A stretch of 64,000 bases of DNA, from positions 186,001 through 250,000 of the forward strand of contig JALNQF010000025.1 of the NCBI GenBank assembly GCA_028456385.1, given 5' to 3'. Below are positions 10,953 to 22,403 of this stretch, piece by piece; within the stretch, counting starts at the first letter, position 1; every line of letters starts with the position of its first letter. This stretch comes from Ophiosphaerella korrae (taxonomy: Eukaryota; Ascomycota; Dothideomycetes; Pleosporales; Phaeosphaeriaceae). The position numbers and the translations under genes are program-made. The notes below the pieces were generated by a model, which saw only the letters and a program-made list of their open reading frames with translations, had not been told where the DNA came from and made no database searches.

Positions 10953-13228
10953 CTACAACTCCGCCTTACCGTATCCTTCGTCTCCTTCTCCCAATGGCTT
11001 GACGCCCGCGTCTACGCTGTCTTGCTTCACGCCCATGTTGTCCTCGCCCTTGCCTACGCCAAACATCCGCATTGCTTCTGTGAGCTTCTCGACTGCCTCC
11101 TCAGAGCTCAGCGAGCCCGGTAGCCCCTGGCCGCCCAGGCTAGCCGTGATCTTCTTGGTCGCGTCTTCGAGGGCGCGGACACGGCGTTGGAAGTTGAGCC
11201 GATCCATGAAGAGTTGTTGGCGGCGGCGTTGGAGGTCTCTGCGTTCGGCGGAGAGCAGCTTTTCAAAGTCATTGAAGTGTGCGAGCTTGAGTTGGAGCTT
11301 TTGGAGCTGGAGATTTACGGTGCCGGAGACGAGACGGGTGATGTGGCGTTCTTCGTGGGAGGCGAGGGCGCTGGAGCGCGCGGCGGAGAGGGCAAAGGGG
11401 AGGGTGACAAGTGGGTTGGAGTCAGTTGATGTGTTTGATTCCTTCGTGGTGAGTGCGGTAGATTCTTGCGCCGCGTCGATGTCCATAGTATCGTTGGCTT
11501 CAGGCTTGACGTCGGCTGATGTAGCGGCTGGTTCGCCTTCCTTCTCCTTACCCTTTTCTGAAGGTGCGGTCGGCACTTTGTTAATCTTTTCTTGTAAGAT
11601 GCGCTTCATCTCATTGACGCTGCGGCCTGAGGCTACGGCAGCTTCGGTAACATTGGCGGGTGCGAGACCTGCGAGGAAACTGACTACACTAAGAATAGGG
11701 TTGTCTGCGTGATGAATGGGTGCGCGCCCTTCGCTCAGGTACTCCAGATCACGGAGGAACTTCATTGATGGTGCTGCTGATTCTGTGGGGAGAATCTCAG
11801 CCTCAACGTACTTATCCTCGATCTCGAGTTGCAGGAACTTCATGACACACTGCTCGCGCGTCTTAGTTTGGACATGATCCGCAACGCGATTCCAGTCGTC
11901 GTCAAACTCTTCCAAGCCCTCAAGTAGTAATAGGACCTCTTCTTCTGACCACTTTTCCTCAGTCTCCGGAACGCTCGAGTACTCTGGATTCGAGATTTTG
12001 ACGAAATCTGCCGATGAAGTGCCTGAGGGAAAATTGCCCTCGACGAAACACCTAGGGCAGAGATCGCGCTTCAAGCCACCTACACTCTTTATTTGGCCTG
12101 GCTGCTCGGAGGGCTTGGACTCGTGGAAGTGTACGCGGGTGCACTCAACCCCGCAACTGAAGCAGTTGATGACCTTGAGAGGCTCCTTCTGCATAGCCTC
12201 CAAGTCCTTGACGTCTGCAGAGCTACCATTTGCCACGGTATCACCGTTGGCTGCCTTATCTTTCGGCTCCGCAGATGCCTCTTTCCCATTCGCCTCGTAT
12301 ATATTACGTCCAGCAAGCGACTTGGTCTCACTCTTTGCGGTTGGTTGCTGGCTCGCGGCGCGATCAGTGCCTGCATTTTGCTTTCCATCCGTGATTTTTG
12401 ATCCAGGTCCTGGTTGAAATGGTTGTAGTCCTCGAGGTGTGTCGACAGTAACGCGGAAGTGGCCGGTAAATGGAGGACCAATATTCGAAGGGCGCTCTTG
12501 GGGATCAACCTAGATCATGGTTAATAGAGGCATTGGCGATGAAAAGAAAAAAAAAATCAAAAGCTTACCTGATAGTTGATCAAGCCCCACTGCTCCAGGA
12601 ACGCATGAACGCGCATGATTGCGCAGACATCTCCGGCCAAGTTCCTGCGACAGGCTGTGACAGTGAGGTACTCGGAGGGGTTGAGTCGATATGTATTGAT
12701 CATGAAATCGCGGTAGTCTCGGTAAACAGCAGGCGTCTTGCTGCGATTGCGGTTGTTGAAGAACTCTGGCAAGGCCTTGCGCTCGCGGTAGTCAATATAG
12801 CGCATGTCGAACCATGTTGCATAACTGGGGATGATGGTCGCATAGGTCTGGGTGACGAAATGTGAGCGAGCTGCAGACTGTAGGTCGGCCTTTGCTTGTG
12901 CCTCTGGGTCGGCTATCTCAGCGCCGTCGGCATCCTTCTCTTTCTTGGTGTCGTCTACGCCGCCCATCTCCTCGTCTTCGTGGCCGTCAGCATCCTCGGC
13001 ATCGGGCCGTGGACCTTCGGGCACATCAAGGGGGTTGTCAGATACGAGGGCGGGTGTGGCTGCTGAAGGTTCACGAGAGGACTCTTTGATGACTGCGTCT
13101 TCGAGCATGCTGGTATCTACAAACTTGTTAAAGTCGTCCTCTTCAATATTTTCTGACCATGGTATTATTTGCTCCAGCGTGAGCACCGACCCAGGAGAAT
13201 TCCAGTGGTCATGGTGGTCCAAATCCAT
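10953..13228 (-). CDS. SWI/SNF-RSC chromatin remodelling subunit (SWI3/RSC8/SMARCC family)
   Basis: Two exons, 12569-13228 and 10953-12509, give 738 residues. Domain order is that of the Swi3/Rsc8 family: an acidic N-terminus; a SWIRM domain ([20 protein letters not shown] through [12 protein letters not shown]); a ZZ-like zinc finger ([14 protein letters not shown]...CPRCF); a SANT domain ([20 protein letters not shown]...[11 protein letters not shown]); and a C-terminal leucine-rich coiled coil (about residues 600-680) used for dimerisation. These subunits scaffold ATP-dependent nucleosome remodellers in the nucleus. The intron 12510-12568 contains a poly-A/T stretch. The start is uncertain: a coding-like exon with its own ATG lies at 13282-13369 and ends in a perfect GTAAGC donor. 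It joins in phase only to an acceptor at 13153-13154, which would remove residues 1-25 of the model given here. Confidence 0.9.
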
Positions 13229-13794
13229 GTTGCGCCGTGGCTAGTGTGGAGGTGGAGGAGTCGCGCACGAGGGGGGCTTACCTTGATCGAGGGCATTGAT
13301 GTCTGTGGCACCTTCCCCAGCCAGTGCGAGGCCCTGCGCGACTGCGCTTGACGTCGCGTCGTCGGCCATGGCTTCAACAGTGGTCAAGGACTATCGCGAT
13401 GTGTCGAGGGTGGCAGGTACAAGTGCAAGGTCTGCTGAAGCTGCACGTGACGCGCAAGTGCGGGCTGATTCACGCGATATCAGAGGATATGCGCCGAGAG
13501 AATGCAGAGGCTGAGGGCGCGAATGAATGTGGGGATGCGATGGGATGCGATGGGGACGTCGCGTCTGACTTTCGCGATGCTCGCCAACGCCAACCCTGAA
13601 TAGAACACTACGGAGCAGCGTGTATCACGTGATACAACCGCCTGCTCCGAACACATGTAGGCTAGTGCCGGATAGCCATCCTAGTCAAACCGAGGTCATA
13701 GTCCGCAATCTTCAAGTGATGAATATCCCGGCTTCCTTCGATACCCACATACTTTTCTTACCCCAATCCGTTTGTACACTACTGTTTCTCTGCC
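13229..13794. promoter_or_regulatory. Divergent promoter of the SWI3-like gene and ETF-alpha, with a 16-base palindrome
   Basis: Roughly 430-560 bases separate two genes pointing away from each other. It contains the perfect palindrome TGTATCACGTGATACA (13621-13636) with a central CACGTG E-box, and a CCGAGG (CCTCGG on the other strand) at 13690-13695, about 100 bases upstream of ETF-alpha. The part nearest the SWI3-like gene may contain its first exon (13282-13369). Confidence 0.55.
13690..13695 (-). promoter_or_regulatory. CCTCGG core (FarA/FarB-type box) upstream of ETF-alpha
   Basis: CCGAGG on the plus strand. CCTCGG is the core bound by the fatty-acid regulators FarA and FarB in Aspergillus nidulans. 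ETF-alpha accepts electrons from mitochondrial acyl-CoA dehydrogenases, so the site fits, but a single 6-mer could be chance. Confidence 0.35.
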
Positions 13795-14952
13795 ATGGTC
13801 CTTGCCGCGCGCAGCTCGATCCTCCGAGCAGCTCGATCACAGCTTCGACGGTCTCAACCCATTGCAGTACCACAATACTCCTCCGCCTTCGCTGCACGGT
13901 TAGCCTCTACACTCGCTGTTCTTGAGCAAAAAGATGGAAAATTCCAGCCAGCTTCACTAGCTGCCGTCACAGCAGGAACCAAGCTTGGAGGTTCAATAAC
14001 AGCATTTGTTGCTGGAAGTGGGGTCAAATCAGTTGCAGAGGAGATTGGGAAGGCAAAGGGCATTGAAAAGGTCATATACGTAGACAATGCGGCATATGAC
14101 AAGGTCAGACCTCCTAGAATCGTACGCTAGGCACAATTCTGACAGAAATACAGGGGCTTCCCGAGAACTATGCACCACTGCTAGTCGAGAACATAAAGAA
14201 AGGTGGTTTTTCACATGTAATTGCTGGTCACTCGGCCTTTGGCAAGAACTTGATGCCTCGCGTCTCAGCCCTGTTGGACAGCCAGCAGATCTCAGACATC
14301 ACAGCCATCGAAAGTGAAGACAGTAAGCCATTCCCGGCAATGGCGTTTTAAGTCTTGGCTCTAACTTCCCCCAGCATTCGTGCGCCCAATCTACGCCGGT
14401 AACGCTATCCTAACAGTCCAGTCGAGTGACAGCGTCAAGGTCATCACCGTCCGCGGCACCGCATTCCCTGCACCAGAAACTGAAGGTGGATCCGCCACAC
14501 TAGAGGAGGGTGTTGACTCCAAAGCCGAAAGCCCAACAGAATGGGTCTCTGAGAACCTCCAAAAATCGGACCGTCCCGATCTGGGCTCTGCAGAGAAGGT
14601 TGTATCAGGAGGCCGCGGTCTCAAGTCAAAAGAGGAATTTGACAAGTTGATGCCGCCACTAGCCGACGCACTCGGCGCAGCTATCGGAGCCTCGCGAGCA
14701 GCAGTTGATAGTGGCTTTGCAGACAACAGTCTGCAGGTGGGGCAAACAGGAAAGAATGTTGCCCCGCAATTATATCTATGCGCTGGAATCTCGGGCGCAA
14801 TTCAGCACTTGGCTGGTATGAAAGACAGCAAAGTGATTGCAGCCATCAACAAGGACCCTGATGCGCCCATATTCCAGGTCGCAGATGTCGGGCTTGTCGG
14901 TGATCTGTTCGAGAAAGTACCAGAGTTGACTGAGAAGCTAAAGTCGCAATAG
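13795..14952 (+). CDS. ETFA: Electron transfer flavoprotein alpha subunit, mitochondrial
   Basis: Shuttles electrons from acyl-CoA and other matrix dehydrogenases to ETF-ubiquinone oxidoreductase as an FAD-bound heterodimer with ETF-beta. Exons 13795-14103, 14154-14322 and 14375-14952 give 351 residues, the usual length. The N-terminus ([19 protein letters not shown]) is a basic mitochondrial presequence. The C-terminal FAD domain shows the family signature: [42 protein letters not shown] and [20 protein letters not shown]. Both introns have clean donors and keep the frame. The promoter carries an E-box palindrome and a CCTCGG core. Confidence 0.96.
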
Positions 14953-15509
14953 TGTAGACGGACCATTGATACCAACTTCTGTATATAGTTAAAAATGCAA
15001 AAGCAAACTTTGAATTCAATGTTGCGTTTCTTAATGACTCATTAAGAACATTAGCTAACGACTACGAGAATACCGAATGTAACCAAGCTTCATTGTCGAC
15101 AGGGGGGCAGCTATCCTCCCACTCAACGTAACCAAGAGCACTCAAAAAACAAGCTTCTAACGATCCACGCTAGCATTCACGCTACGAATCCCCGCAACTT
15201 CAGCTCAAATAAGCACCCTCCAGGCAGATCCAGCAAGCCACAATTAAGCCTTCTTTAAAGCTTGTCAACAGGCAGCCCACATATCCAACAGAGATGAGGC
15301 ACTGTCCTACACCTCTCACCTTTTTGGCCCTACACTCTATGCGTAGCGACCGACCCATCGCATCTATTCCTTTTTTGCACTAGCGCTGCTTAATCACCCC
15401 ACTCGCATGGTCTTTTGACATCAGGTCGCCGCGCCCTAAGCATCTTACTTATTATCCTATCCTGCCGCTCGATTGATTGACAGGATCAGAGAATGAGACT
15501 TACACAGTA
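14953..15509. other. Intergenic between ETF-alpha and the K+ channel gene
   Basis: About 560 bases between two plus-strand genes, presumably the ETF-alpha 3' end and the channel promoter. No motif recognised. Confidence 0.5.
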
Positions 15510-18059
15510 ATGCCGCCCAATCCGGATGACGCTGTTCAAGAGAAGGAGAAGCCGCGCACTGCCGATAGTGGGCAGAGTAGGAGACCTACGTTTGAAAATA
15601 GTTTGAAGAGAAAAAATAGATGGTGGGGTTTATTTAAGAGATGGAAAGAAGACGAGGAGGTCGATTGGTGGTTTGCGAGTACTGGAATTCCGTAGGTCCA
15701 TGTTCATGTTCAAGTTTCGCGCCTTGAATTCTTCTAGGCTGCTATATTGCTCATAAGATCAGAATCAAATGTATCACTGGGAACGAATAGGACTCATTAC
15801 AGTGCTAACGGTATCACAGACTTATGGCAGCAACCCTTGGTCCATTGGCGAATGTGTCGTCCATATCTGCGCTAGTAACGCCCTGGAGACAGAACAATTA
15901 TATCAATGGCCAATTTGTATCAGATTTTGATGGATTAACGTACCCCGATCCACGATGGTGTTATTGGATCAATGTAGCCTCGTTGATATGTGGCTTCCTC
16001 GGTAACCTGTTCTTATTGTTAAATTTCACACAACGCATTCGCTATATTGTTGCACTACCCGCTACTATCATCTTTTGGTATCTCTCATCCGGATTCTTGA
16101 TTGCGATCACTTTATGTATGAATATTTATGTCCCGCCGAATCGTCCGCTCGAAGGCTGGTAAGTACTCGTTCTATGATACTCGGGAAATTGCTAATGGTT
16201 TGCAGTAAGCAGCCCCACCAAAATTATAGTCTTAATTGGCACACCTTATGGCCTAAGAGAAAATAGTTGTTTTACTAACTTTCTTCAGATACTCAGGGCT
16301 TCTGGTACGCTGTAGCCGCTGCCGCTCTCTACACCGTTTGCTCCATGGTCCTTATGGTGAACATGCTCGGCTATTTTCTCGGACACTACCCCGAAAGTTT
16401 CGTGCTGAGTGACAGCCAACGTACGCTCATTCTGCAAGCTATGGCTTTCTTCGTATGGCTAGCAGGTGGTGCCGCTATCTTCCTGAAGATTGAAAGAGAT
16501 GACGGAAAGAATTGGGGTTTTCCAGACGCACTCTATTTCTGCGACGTCACAATTCTGACCGTTGGGTTTGGCGACCTTGTCCCAACAAAAGATCTAGGAA
16601 GAGGCATTGCATTTCCATACTCTGTTGGTGGCATCATCACACTCGCACTCATTGTCTCGTCTTTATACAAAGCAGTTCGTGAAATCGGCCAAGAAAAGGT
16701 TATCCAGAAACATGTCGAACGTATGCGTGAAAAAGCCATAGAACGCACCGTCACAAACTCCTTCGACCTTCGCCATCACGAACACATAGCACATCACTTA
16801 ATACGCAGACGCACATTCGGTGTACCGCAAATTAGTACACCAACTGACCCTCGACCATATCGTACGGCAATGGGCAATCCACTCCACCGCGTGTCATCAA
16901 AGCCACGGAGTATTGTCCCAAATGCACTCAAGTTCAACCGAAAACCAAAACTCATTCTGCTGAAAGAAGAAAAAGACCGCTTCGACGCAATGCGCCAAAT
17001 TCAAGCCGAAAGCAAGAAATTCAAGCGCTGGATGGCGCTTTTTTGGTCTGTGACTACTTTCTCAATTCTATGGTGTGTAGGTGCTGCTGTCTTCTGGCAA
17101 GCAGAAAAAGAAATACAAGGCATGACATACTTCCAAGCACTATACTTTTGCTATATCAGTTTACTCACGATTGGATATGGGGATCTGGCGCCTAAGTCGA
17201 ACGCGGGACGATGTTTCTTCGTAATCTGGAGTTTGATTGCAGTGCCGACAATGACTATCTTAGTTTCAGATTTAGGGGACACAGTAGTAGCAAAGTTCAA
17301 GAAGTGGAGTAATGAGTTGGCCGATTTCACAGTCTTGCCAAAGGAAGGTAAATGGCGAGGCTTTGTCGAAAAGCATCCGTGGCTCCTAGCCTGGCTCCAG
17401 CGCCGAATCGCCTCTCACCAATCTAATCAACGCATCCGTAAAGGATTCGAAGTTGCAGATCCAAATGTAGACGGGCCTGCAGGTACTTCGAACATCCCTG
17501 ACCTGGAGGACCCTGATCTAGAATTAACTCAACATCCCACTATCCCTGCCCTCGCTGCGGAAGCCGAAGCCGACTCTTCAGAAAACCCAAGTCAAGCATC
17601 TCTTTCCCGCCGGCTTGCGCTCAGCATTCAAAAAGTCAGTCTGGATTTTCGCCTCCCTCGCCCAAAACGGTGCGTATTCTCCTCCCACAAACTTTAACAC
17701 CCATACTGATCTCCCTCAGCTACAGCTATGAGGAATGGGTCGAGTTCACTCGGCTTATTCGCCTCACTACTCCTGAGCGTCTAAATCGGGATCTAGGTAC
17801 TAAAATTAGCCACGATAATGAAAATGAAGAGGGCCTTGTCAATTGGGACTGGATTGGGAATGATAGCCCGATGATGAGTGGGTTGAGTGAGAGTGAGTGG
17901 CTTCTAGAGAGGCTGTGTGAGAGCTTGATAAGGTTGGAGCGGAGGAAAGAGCTAACCTGTGATAGAGGGGGTCTGAGGGAAATGAGAGCTATGGAGGATA
18001 AGGAGGAGATCGAGATCGAGAGAGACGTTACAGGGGTCAGGAGTGGGATTGACGTGTAA
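15510..18059 (+). CDS. TOK-type two-pore outward-rectifier potassium channel
   Basis: Plasma-membrane K+ channel of the fungal TOK1 family (eight membrane spans, two pore loops in one subunit). Predicted exons 15510-15691, 15820-16158, 16206-16228, 16289-17669 and 17720-18059 give 754 residues. Four hydrophobic spans precede the first pore loop, whose filter is TVGFGDLVP; the second filter is TIGYGDLAP, after a long cytosolic loop rich in basic residues. The C-terminal tail is cytosolic and ends in a highly charged stretch. Joining exon 2 directly to exon 4 breaks the frame or makes a stop; a 23-base exon at 16206-16228 restores it, though its donor (GTCTTA) is poor, so this small exon is tentative. 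Confidence 0.92.
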
Positions 18060-18497
18060 TTATATTTTTATCTCCATAATCGTTTGCGACGATAAAATAA
18101 ATTACAAAATGTGACAGGGTTCATTAAAACCAATGTATCTCGCGTTGAATAGACTAACACAAAAGCTCAACAGAACAAACATGCTTGTAACAAGCAATTA
18201 CCAGCCTCAAAAACGAGAAGCGATGGTAATAAACCAACTCAGGGGCATCGGACCTTCATTGTACTTGATTTCAAAATCCTCAGCCCTAAAATTAACAGCA
18301 GAACCAGGGACGAATATATTGTAGTCCCAAACCCCATTTCGCCCTATTTGAATACATTTCAGGTCTCTCATTCTCATCACGCATCCTATTATGCAAGATG
18401 AAAGCTGGGAATGAGTGAGTTATACGATGCGTATGACATTAGTGAAGTTCCCGCGACATGATTAATTCTGCTACTCAATATCTATATCCTCCACAAT
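18060..18497. other. Intergenic, convergent ends of TOK channel and HET pseudogene
   Basis: About 440 AT-rich bases between the channel stop and the end of the degraded HET gene. No gene seen. Confidence 0.45.
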
Positions 18498-20409
18498 TCA
18501 TTTACCAACCTTATCTCCTAGTTGAGCGTCGCTTGAAAGACCTTGAATATCTACGTGTTCTTGTATGTTGGGTATTTCGGCACTGCATAGATGCCAATAC
18601 GTCCCATTCGATCGTGGTCGTAGAATAATTGGCACAGGGGAACCCAAAACAATCCATATTTGGTCGCCCGACTCAATGGCGCATTTTGGTACAATGCCCA
18701 TGCTCTTTTTGCGAGTCAGGGTTATGTAGTGTTGTCGTAATCTCTGCATTATATCGTGTAGCGCGGCCTCGGCGGCGGGATGGATGTTATCGAGGAGGTT
18801 GGGCATTACGCGGTCATCTTTGCGTATCATTTGATACTCCGGCCAATTACGAGCTACGCTTAGAAATAAAGAGAGAGCTGATTTAACGTTTCGATGGTAA
18901 ATCCGAGCATCGACACCCATCTCGTGCGCGAGGTCCGGGTATTCTAGTTGAATTTCGGGGTCTATTGGCTTAGACTGACGCTCGATAGAGAGTACAGAAG
19001 CCGAATATCCATGAAGTACTCTTATGTTTGAAAAGAAAGATTCTGCATCCTAGGCCCCCCGAAGATTTGTAGGTAGAGACCAAGCAAGGAGTTCCAAAAT
19101 TGCCACCTGGTTATATCACAGGTATCAAGACCTCTGTCAACTTGAACCTCATTCCATCAACTCTCACACCACAGACTTGGAGTCGCCGATTAGATGCTTC
19201 GATTGAACTGGAGATAATTCCATCATCGCCTAGACCCGAATATCTGAGTGCTAGCGGAGCTTCTGTATCGCCATACCAGGCGCAAGGTAACTAAGTAGGA
19301 TCACCTTGTTCATGGCCCTGGTCTTGATAAATGTCTATCTTGCGACTCTCCAAGAAAGCATCTAATAAAAAACCAAGATTTTGTTTTTGTTGCGCATAGT
19401 ACGTGGCCGCATCTATGACAACATTTACGACAGTCTTTGTGTAGTCAGCCACTATTCCACCATTCTCGTAATCTGCAGCCAAATGCATTAGAGCATAAAT
19501 TCGGTCCCTTGGACCAGTCATTTCGAGATCTTTGGAATACATTAAGAGTTCGCGTAGGGTCCAGAAACGTTAGTACTGATGCCTTACAATGTCTTGATTG
19601 GCAAACGAAAGCTTAGGACGGAACTGACTGAGTAAATTCGACCATGCAATGGCTGTTGTTGTAGACGAATTAGTGGTCAATATTGGCACTTTTAACATTG
19701 CTTCCTGAAAATGCCCCTGAGATGAGCCAGGGATAACGATGTCAGCACAGTGCAGACTTAGTTGTCTTGTATTGAGTACTTCTTGCTGAACCCAGACACG
19801 GGTCCAATAATCATTCGCAACAAGAGACACTACCGGGTCCCAAAATCCAGGGTCCTGGCCCAGCGCTTTGTGCCAATTATGCTCATCGTAGTGCTGTATA
19901 GTTTGATCGAAATTCTGCAAAGCTATGATTGCGTCGGACGTCTTATCAACATCTGGTTCGTGAATCCAGATCCTTACAGTACTTGCACGGCTATAGAGCT
20001 GTCTCATAAATTGAATTTGCTCGGCACGTTCAACAATATCCTCTTGATCGATACAGATAGCATCAACCCATACCTTCAATTCTTTGTCGACGTATCGTGG
20101 ATACTGTAGCGCAGTTGCTAGATTACTGGCAATGGGTAGCGCTTTGCCTGATAGTGATATCGTACTCGCCGGCTTGGGATCACCCCACACGTATGACAGT
20201 GCATCATACACAAGTGATAGGTTGTCAAATTTTGCGATGAGTAGTTTGCCAACAAGCGCATCGCCCCGTTGGCCCGGAGCTAGTTGCAGGATTCGAATTT
20301 GACCAGACTTTGATGATTTGTAGACAACTTTAGACGCAACCCTTGGAAGAAAAGTAAGTTTGCGTTTGAAAATTCGTACCAGTTCGCCCATAGATTTCTT
20401 CTTTGGCAT
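18498..20409 (-). pseudogene. HET-domain (heterokaryon incompatibility) gene, interrupted by nonsense codons
   Basis: HET domains in fungi trigger cell death after fusion of incompatible hyphae. The minus strand encodes a basic N-terminus (MPKKKSMGELVRIFKRK) and HET signatures: YDALSYVWGDPK, LKVWVDAICIDQED, YSRASTVRIWIHEPDVD, WTRVWVQQEV, then TLRELLMYSKD and GPRDRIYALMHLA. The frame stays open from 20409 past the last motif except for stops at 19572-19570 (TAA), 19293-19291 (TAG) and 19113-19111 (TAA), all in one frame. Each could arise from CAA or CAG by a C-to-T change in a CpA context, the RIP preference. The first stop is not an intron: only 27 bases would lie between GTAAGG and the resumed coding. 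The remaining part (start MGVDARIYHRN, 18920-18498) is in another frame, so a frameshift or intron lies between 19110 and 18990. Confidence 0.75.
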
Positions 20410-20472
20410 TTTTATGATGCTGGGTTCTCACTGTTGGTATCTCAGCCTCGTCTTGTGCGGAAGTAGTGAGGC

Positions 20473-20512
20473 CCATCGCTTAGTGCACGCCCCCACCTAA
20501 TGCACGCTTCGG
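20473..20512. repeat. Probable 5' end of the pogo-like element (candidate terminal repeat)
   Basis: A TA dinucleotide is followed by AGTGCACGCCCCCACC and a second TGCACGC copy, directly upstream of the transposase frame, where a pogo/Fot1 terminal repeat would be expected. I could not find its inverted copy downstream of 22403, so the 3' end may be lost or diverged. Confidence 0.35.
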
Positions 20513-20565
20513 CCGTATCGCAACTTTTTTGCAACCTAACTTCAACATTGATTATCTCAACCGAT

Positions 20566-22403
20566 ATGGGTGATCTCGATGCAGCGATTGCAGCTGTAGA
20601 ATCTCTGAAGCCAGGAGAAAACACTTGTTTAGCTAAAATTGCCAAGACTTATGGCGTTGAGCGATCAACGCTATCAAGAAGATGCCGGGGCAAAACAGGC
20701 TCACGCGATGCTAAGGCACTCGACGAGCGTTTACTCGACCAACAACAAGAGGATAAGCTTATACTATATGGTAATAAGCTCTGCGCAAGAGGGTTACCAC
20801 CTTCACGAGAGATAATGCGAAATTTTGCGTCAGAGCTAGCCCAAGAACCAGCTAGAAAGAACTAGGTTAATCGCTTCATCGCACGGCACACCGACAAGCT
20901 CGTCACACGCTAGGCCTCTAGACTCAACACTACGCGCAAAAACGCCGACTCTACATATAAGTATACACTCTACTTTGAACTCTTACAGCGTAAAATTAAC
21001 GATTACTCTATAGAGCCGCAGCATACATATAATATAGACGAGAAGGGCTTCTTACTTAGATGCCTCACTAAGATAAAACGAGACTTCTCACGCCACCTCT
21101 ATAACCATGGGAAGATAAAATACCTTCTGCAGAGTAGTAACAGAGAGTAGGTGACGATGCTGGCATGTATATGCGCTAATAGAACTGCGCTGGCGCCAAC
21201 TCTCATATACGCTGCGTCTTCTGGTAACATTCAGGATACTAGGCTTCAAGATTTTAACCCATCTATACATAAAGCTTTCTTTGCAAGCTCACCGACTAGC
21301 TAGACGAATAATATTTTAGGCCTACAGTGGCTTAAACAGGTGTTTGACCGCGAGACTCGTAAGAAAGCTGAGAAAGCTAGTCACGCGTATCGGTTACTCA
21401 TCTTAGATAGCCATGGATCTCATATAACGATAGAGTTTATCGAGTACTGCGACACCCATAAGATACTCTTAGCTATATATCCGCTTCACTCAACTCACAC
21501 GCTCCAGCCGCTCGACGCCGTCATATTCAAACCTCTATCCTCAGCTTATAGCGCGCAGCTCGCTCAGTATATAGAAGCGTGCCAAAGGCTCACAAACATT
21601 ACAAAGAGAGATTTCTACAGGTTATTTTATACTACCTAGAGTACTGTATTCAAGTCAGCAATGATACTGAAGGCCTTCAGCGCTACTAGAACCGCTCCAT
21701 TTAAACCTAACGTCATACTCAAACGATTCAAAGTAGAAGGCCAGAGCCAGCCATCTTCGAGCTCATTAGCTTACCCATCAACGTCAGTGCCCAGTGCGAG
21801 CGACTAGCGTAAGATACACAGAATCTTGAAGACTTTTTTTAACGATTTCCATAATAAAAACGCTCAGCGACTCAGCCACACAATCCACAAGCTCTCTATA
21901 GAAACTCTCTACTCAAACACGAAAATGAAACCCTACGCAGCGCCCTGGCTAATGAGAAAAGGCGCCGCCAGCGAGGCAAGCCTCTAGCGCTCGAAGCGCC
22001 CGCCGAATATAATGGAGGAGCAGTGTTTTGGTCGCCGAACAAGGTGAGAGATGCGCGCGAGAACGAGGTTCAAAAGCAGGCTGATGCGGCTGAGCTACAG
22101 CTCCAGAAGGCAGAGGGTATCAAGGCTAGAGAGCAACAGAAAGCTCAGAAGGCCATGTTAATGGAGGAGCGCCGCCAAAGTCGCGCAGTAGCTAAGGCTG
22201 CCCGCGATGCTGAAAAGCAATTCCAAAACGACATCAAGATAGCTAAAAAAGCTACTCTGAACGCTCGCAAAGGCACTCAAGTTACTAGAGATAGGCGCAA
22301 TCAACATAATGCTGCTGAAGAGGTAGTGGGCAGCAGTGCGCCAGTACCGCCAAGGTCAACTCGCAGCCGTAATATCAACCTCCCACAACGCTATAAACTA
22401 TAA
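20566..22403 (+). pseudogene. pogo/Fot1-family DDE transposase, degraded (RIP-like)
   Basis: Cut-and-paste transposase of the Tc1/mariner superfamily. Psq-type helix-turn-helix near the start (YGVERSTLSRRCRGK), a CENP-B-like DNA-binding region, then the DDE core: first Asp in YNIDEKGF, second in LILDSHGSH, third in LQPLDAVIF. The frame is broken by TAG at 20863, 20911, 21148, 21301, 21637 and 21805, all in one frame and all at positions where related proteins carry Trp; TGG to TAG is what RIP produces from CpA on the opposite strand. Near 21905 one base is missing, and the C-terminal part (GGAVFWSPNKVRDARE through the basic tail) continues in the next frame to 22403. It cannot encode an intact transposase. 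It begins about 60 bases upstream of the HET gene start, in opposite orientation. Confidence 0.88.

Noticed and set aside
10897..11712. 271-codon plus-strand open frame opposite the SWI3-like gene
   Set aside because: It lies antisense to well-supported SANT/coiled-coil coding sequence, is rich in Ser/Arg as expected for an antisense shadow, and matches no family.
19543..19600. Short intron to explain the first HET stop (GTAAGG...TACTAAC...)
   Set aside because: The resumed coding TLRELLMYSKD starts 27 bases after the donor, too short for an intron, and no AG precedes it. The frame is unchanged across the stop, so a nonsense mutation is simpler. An acceptor further on (AAAG) gives the wrong phase.
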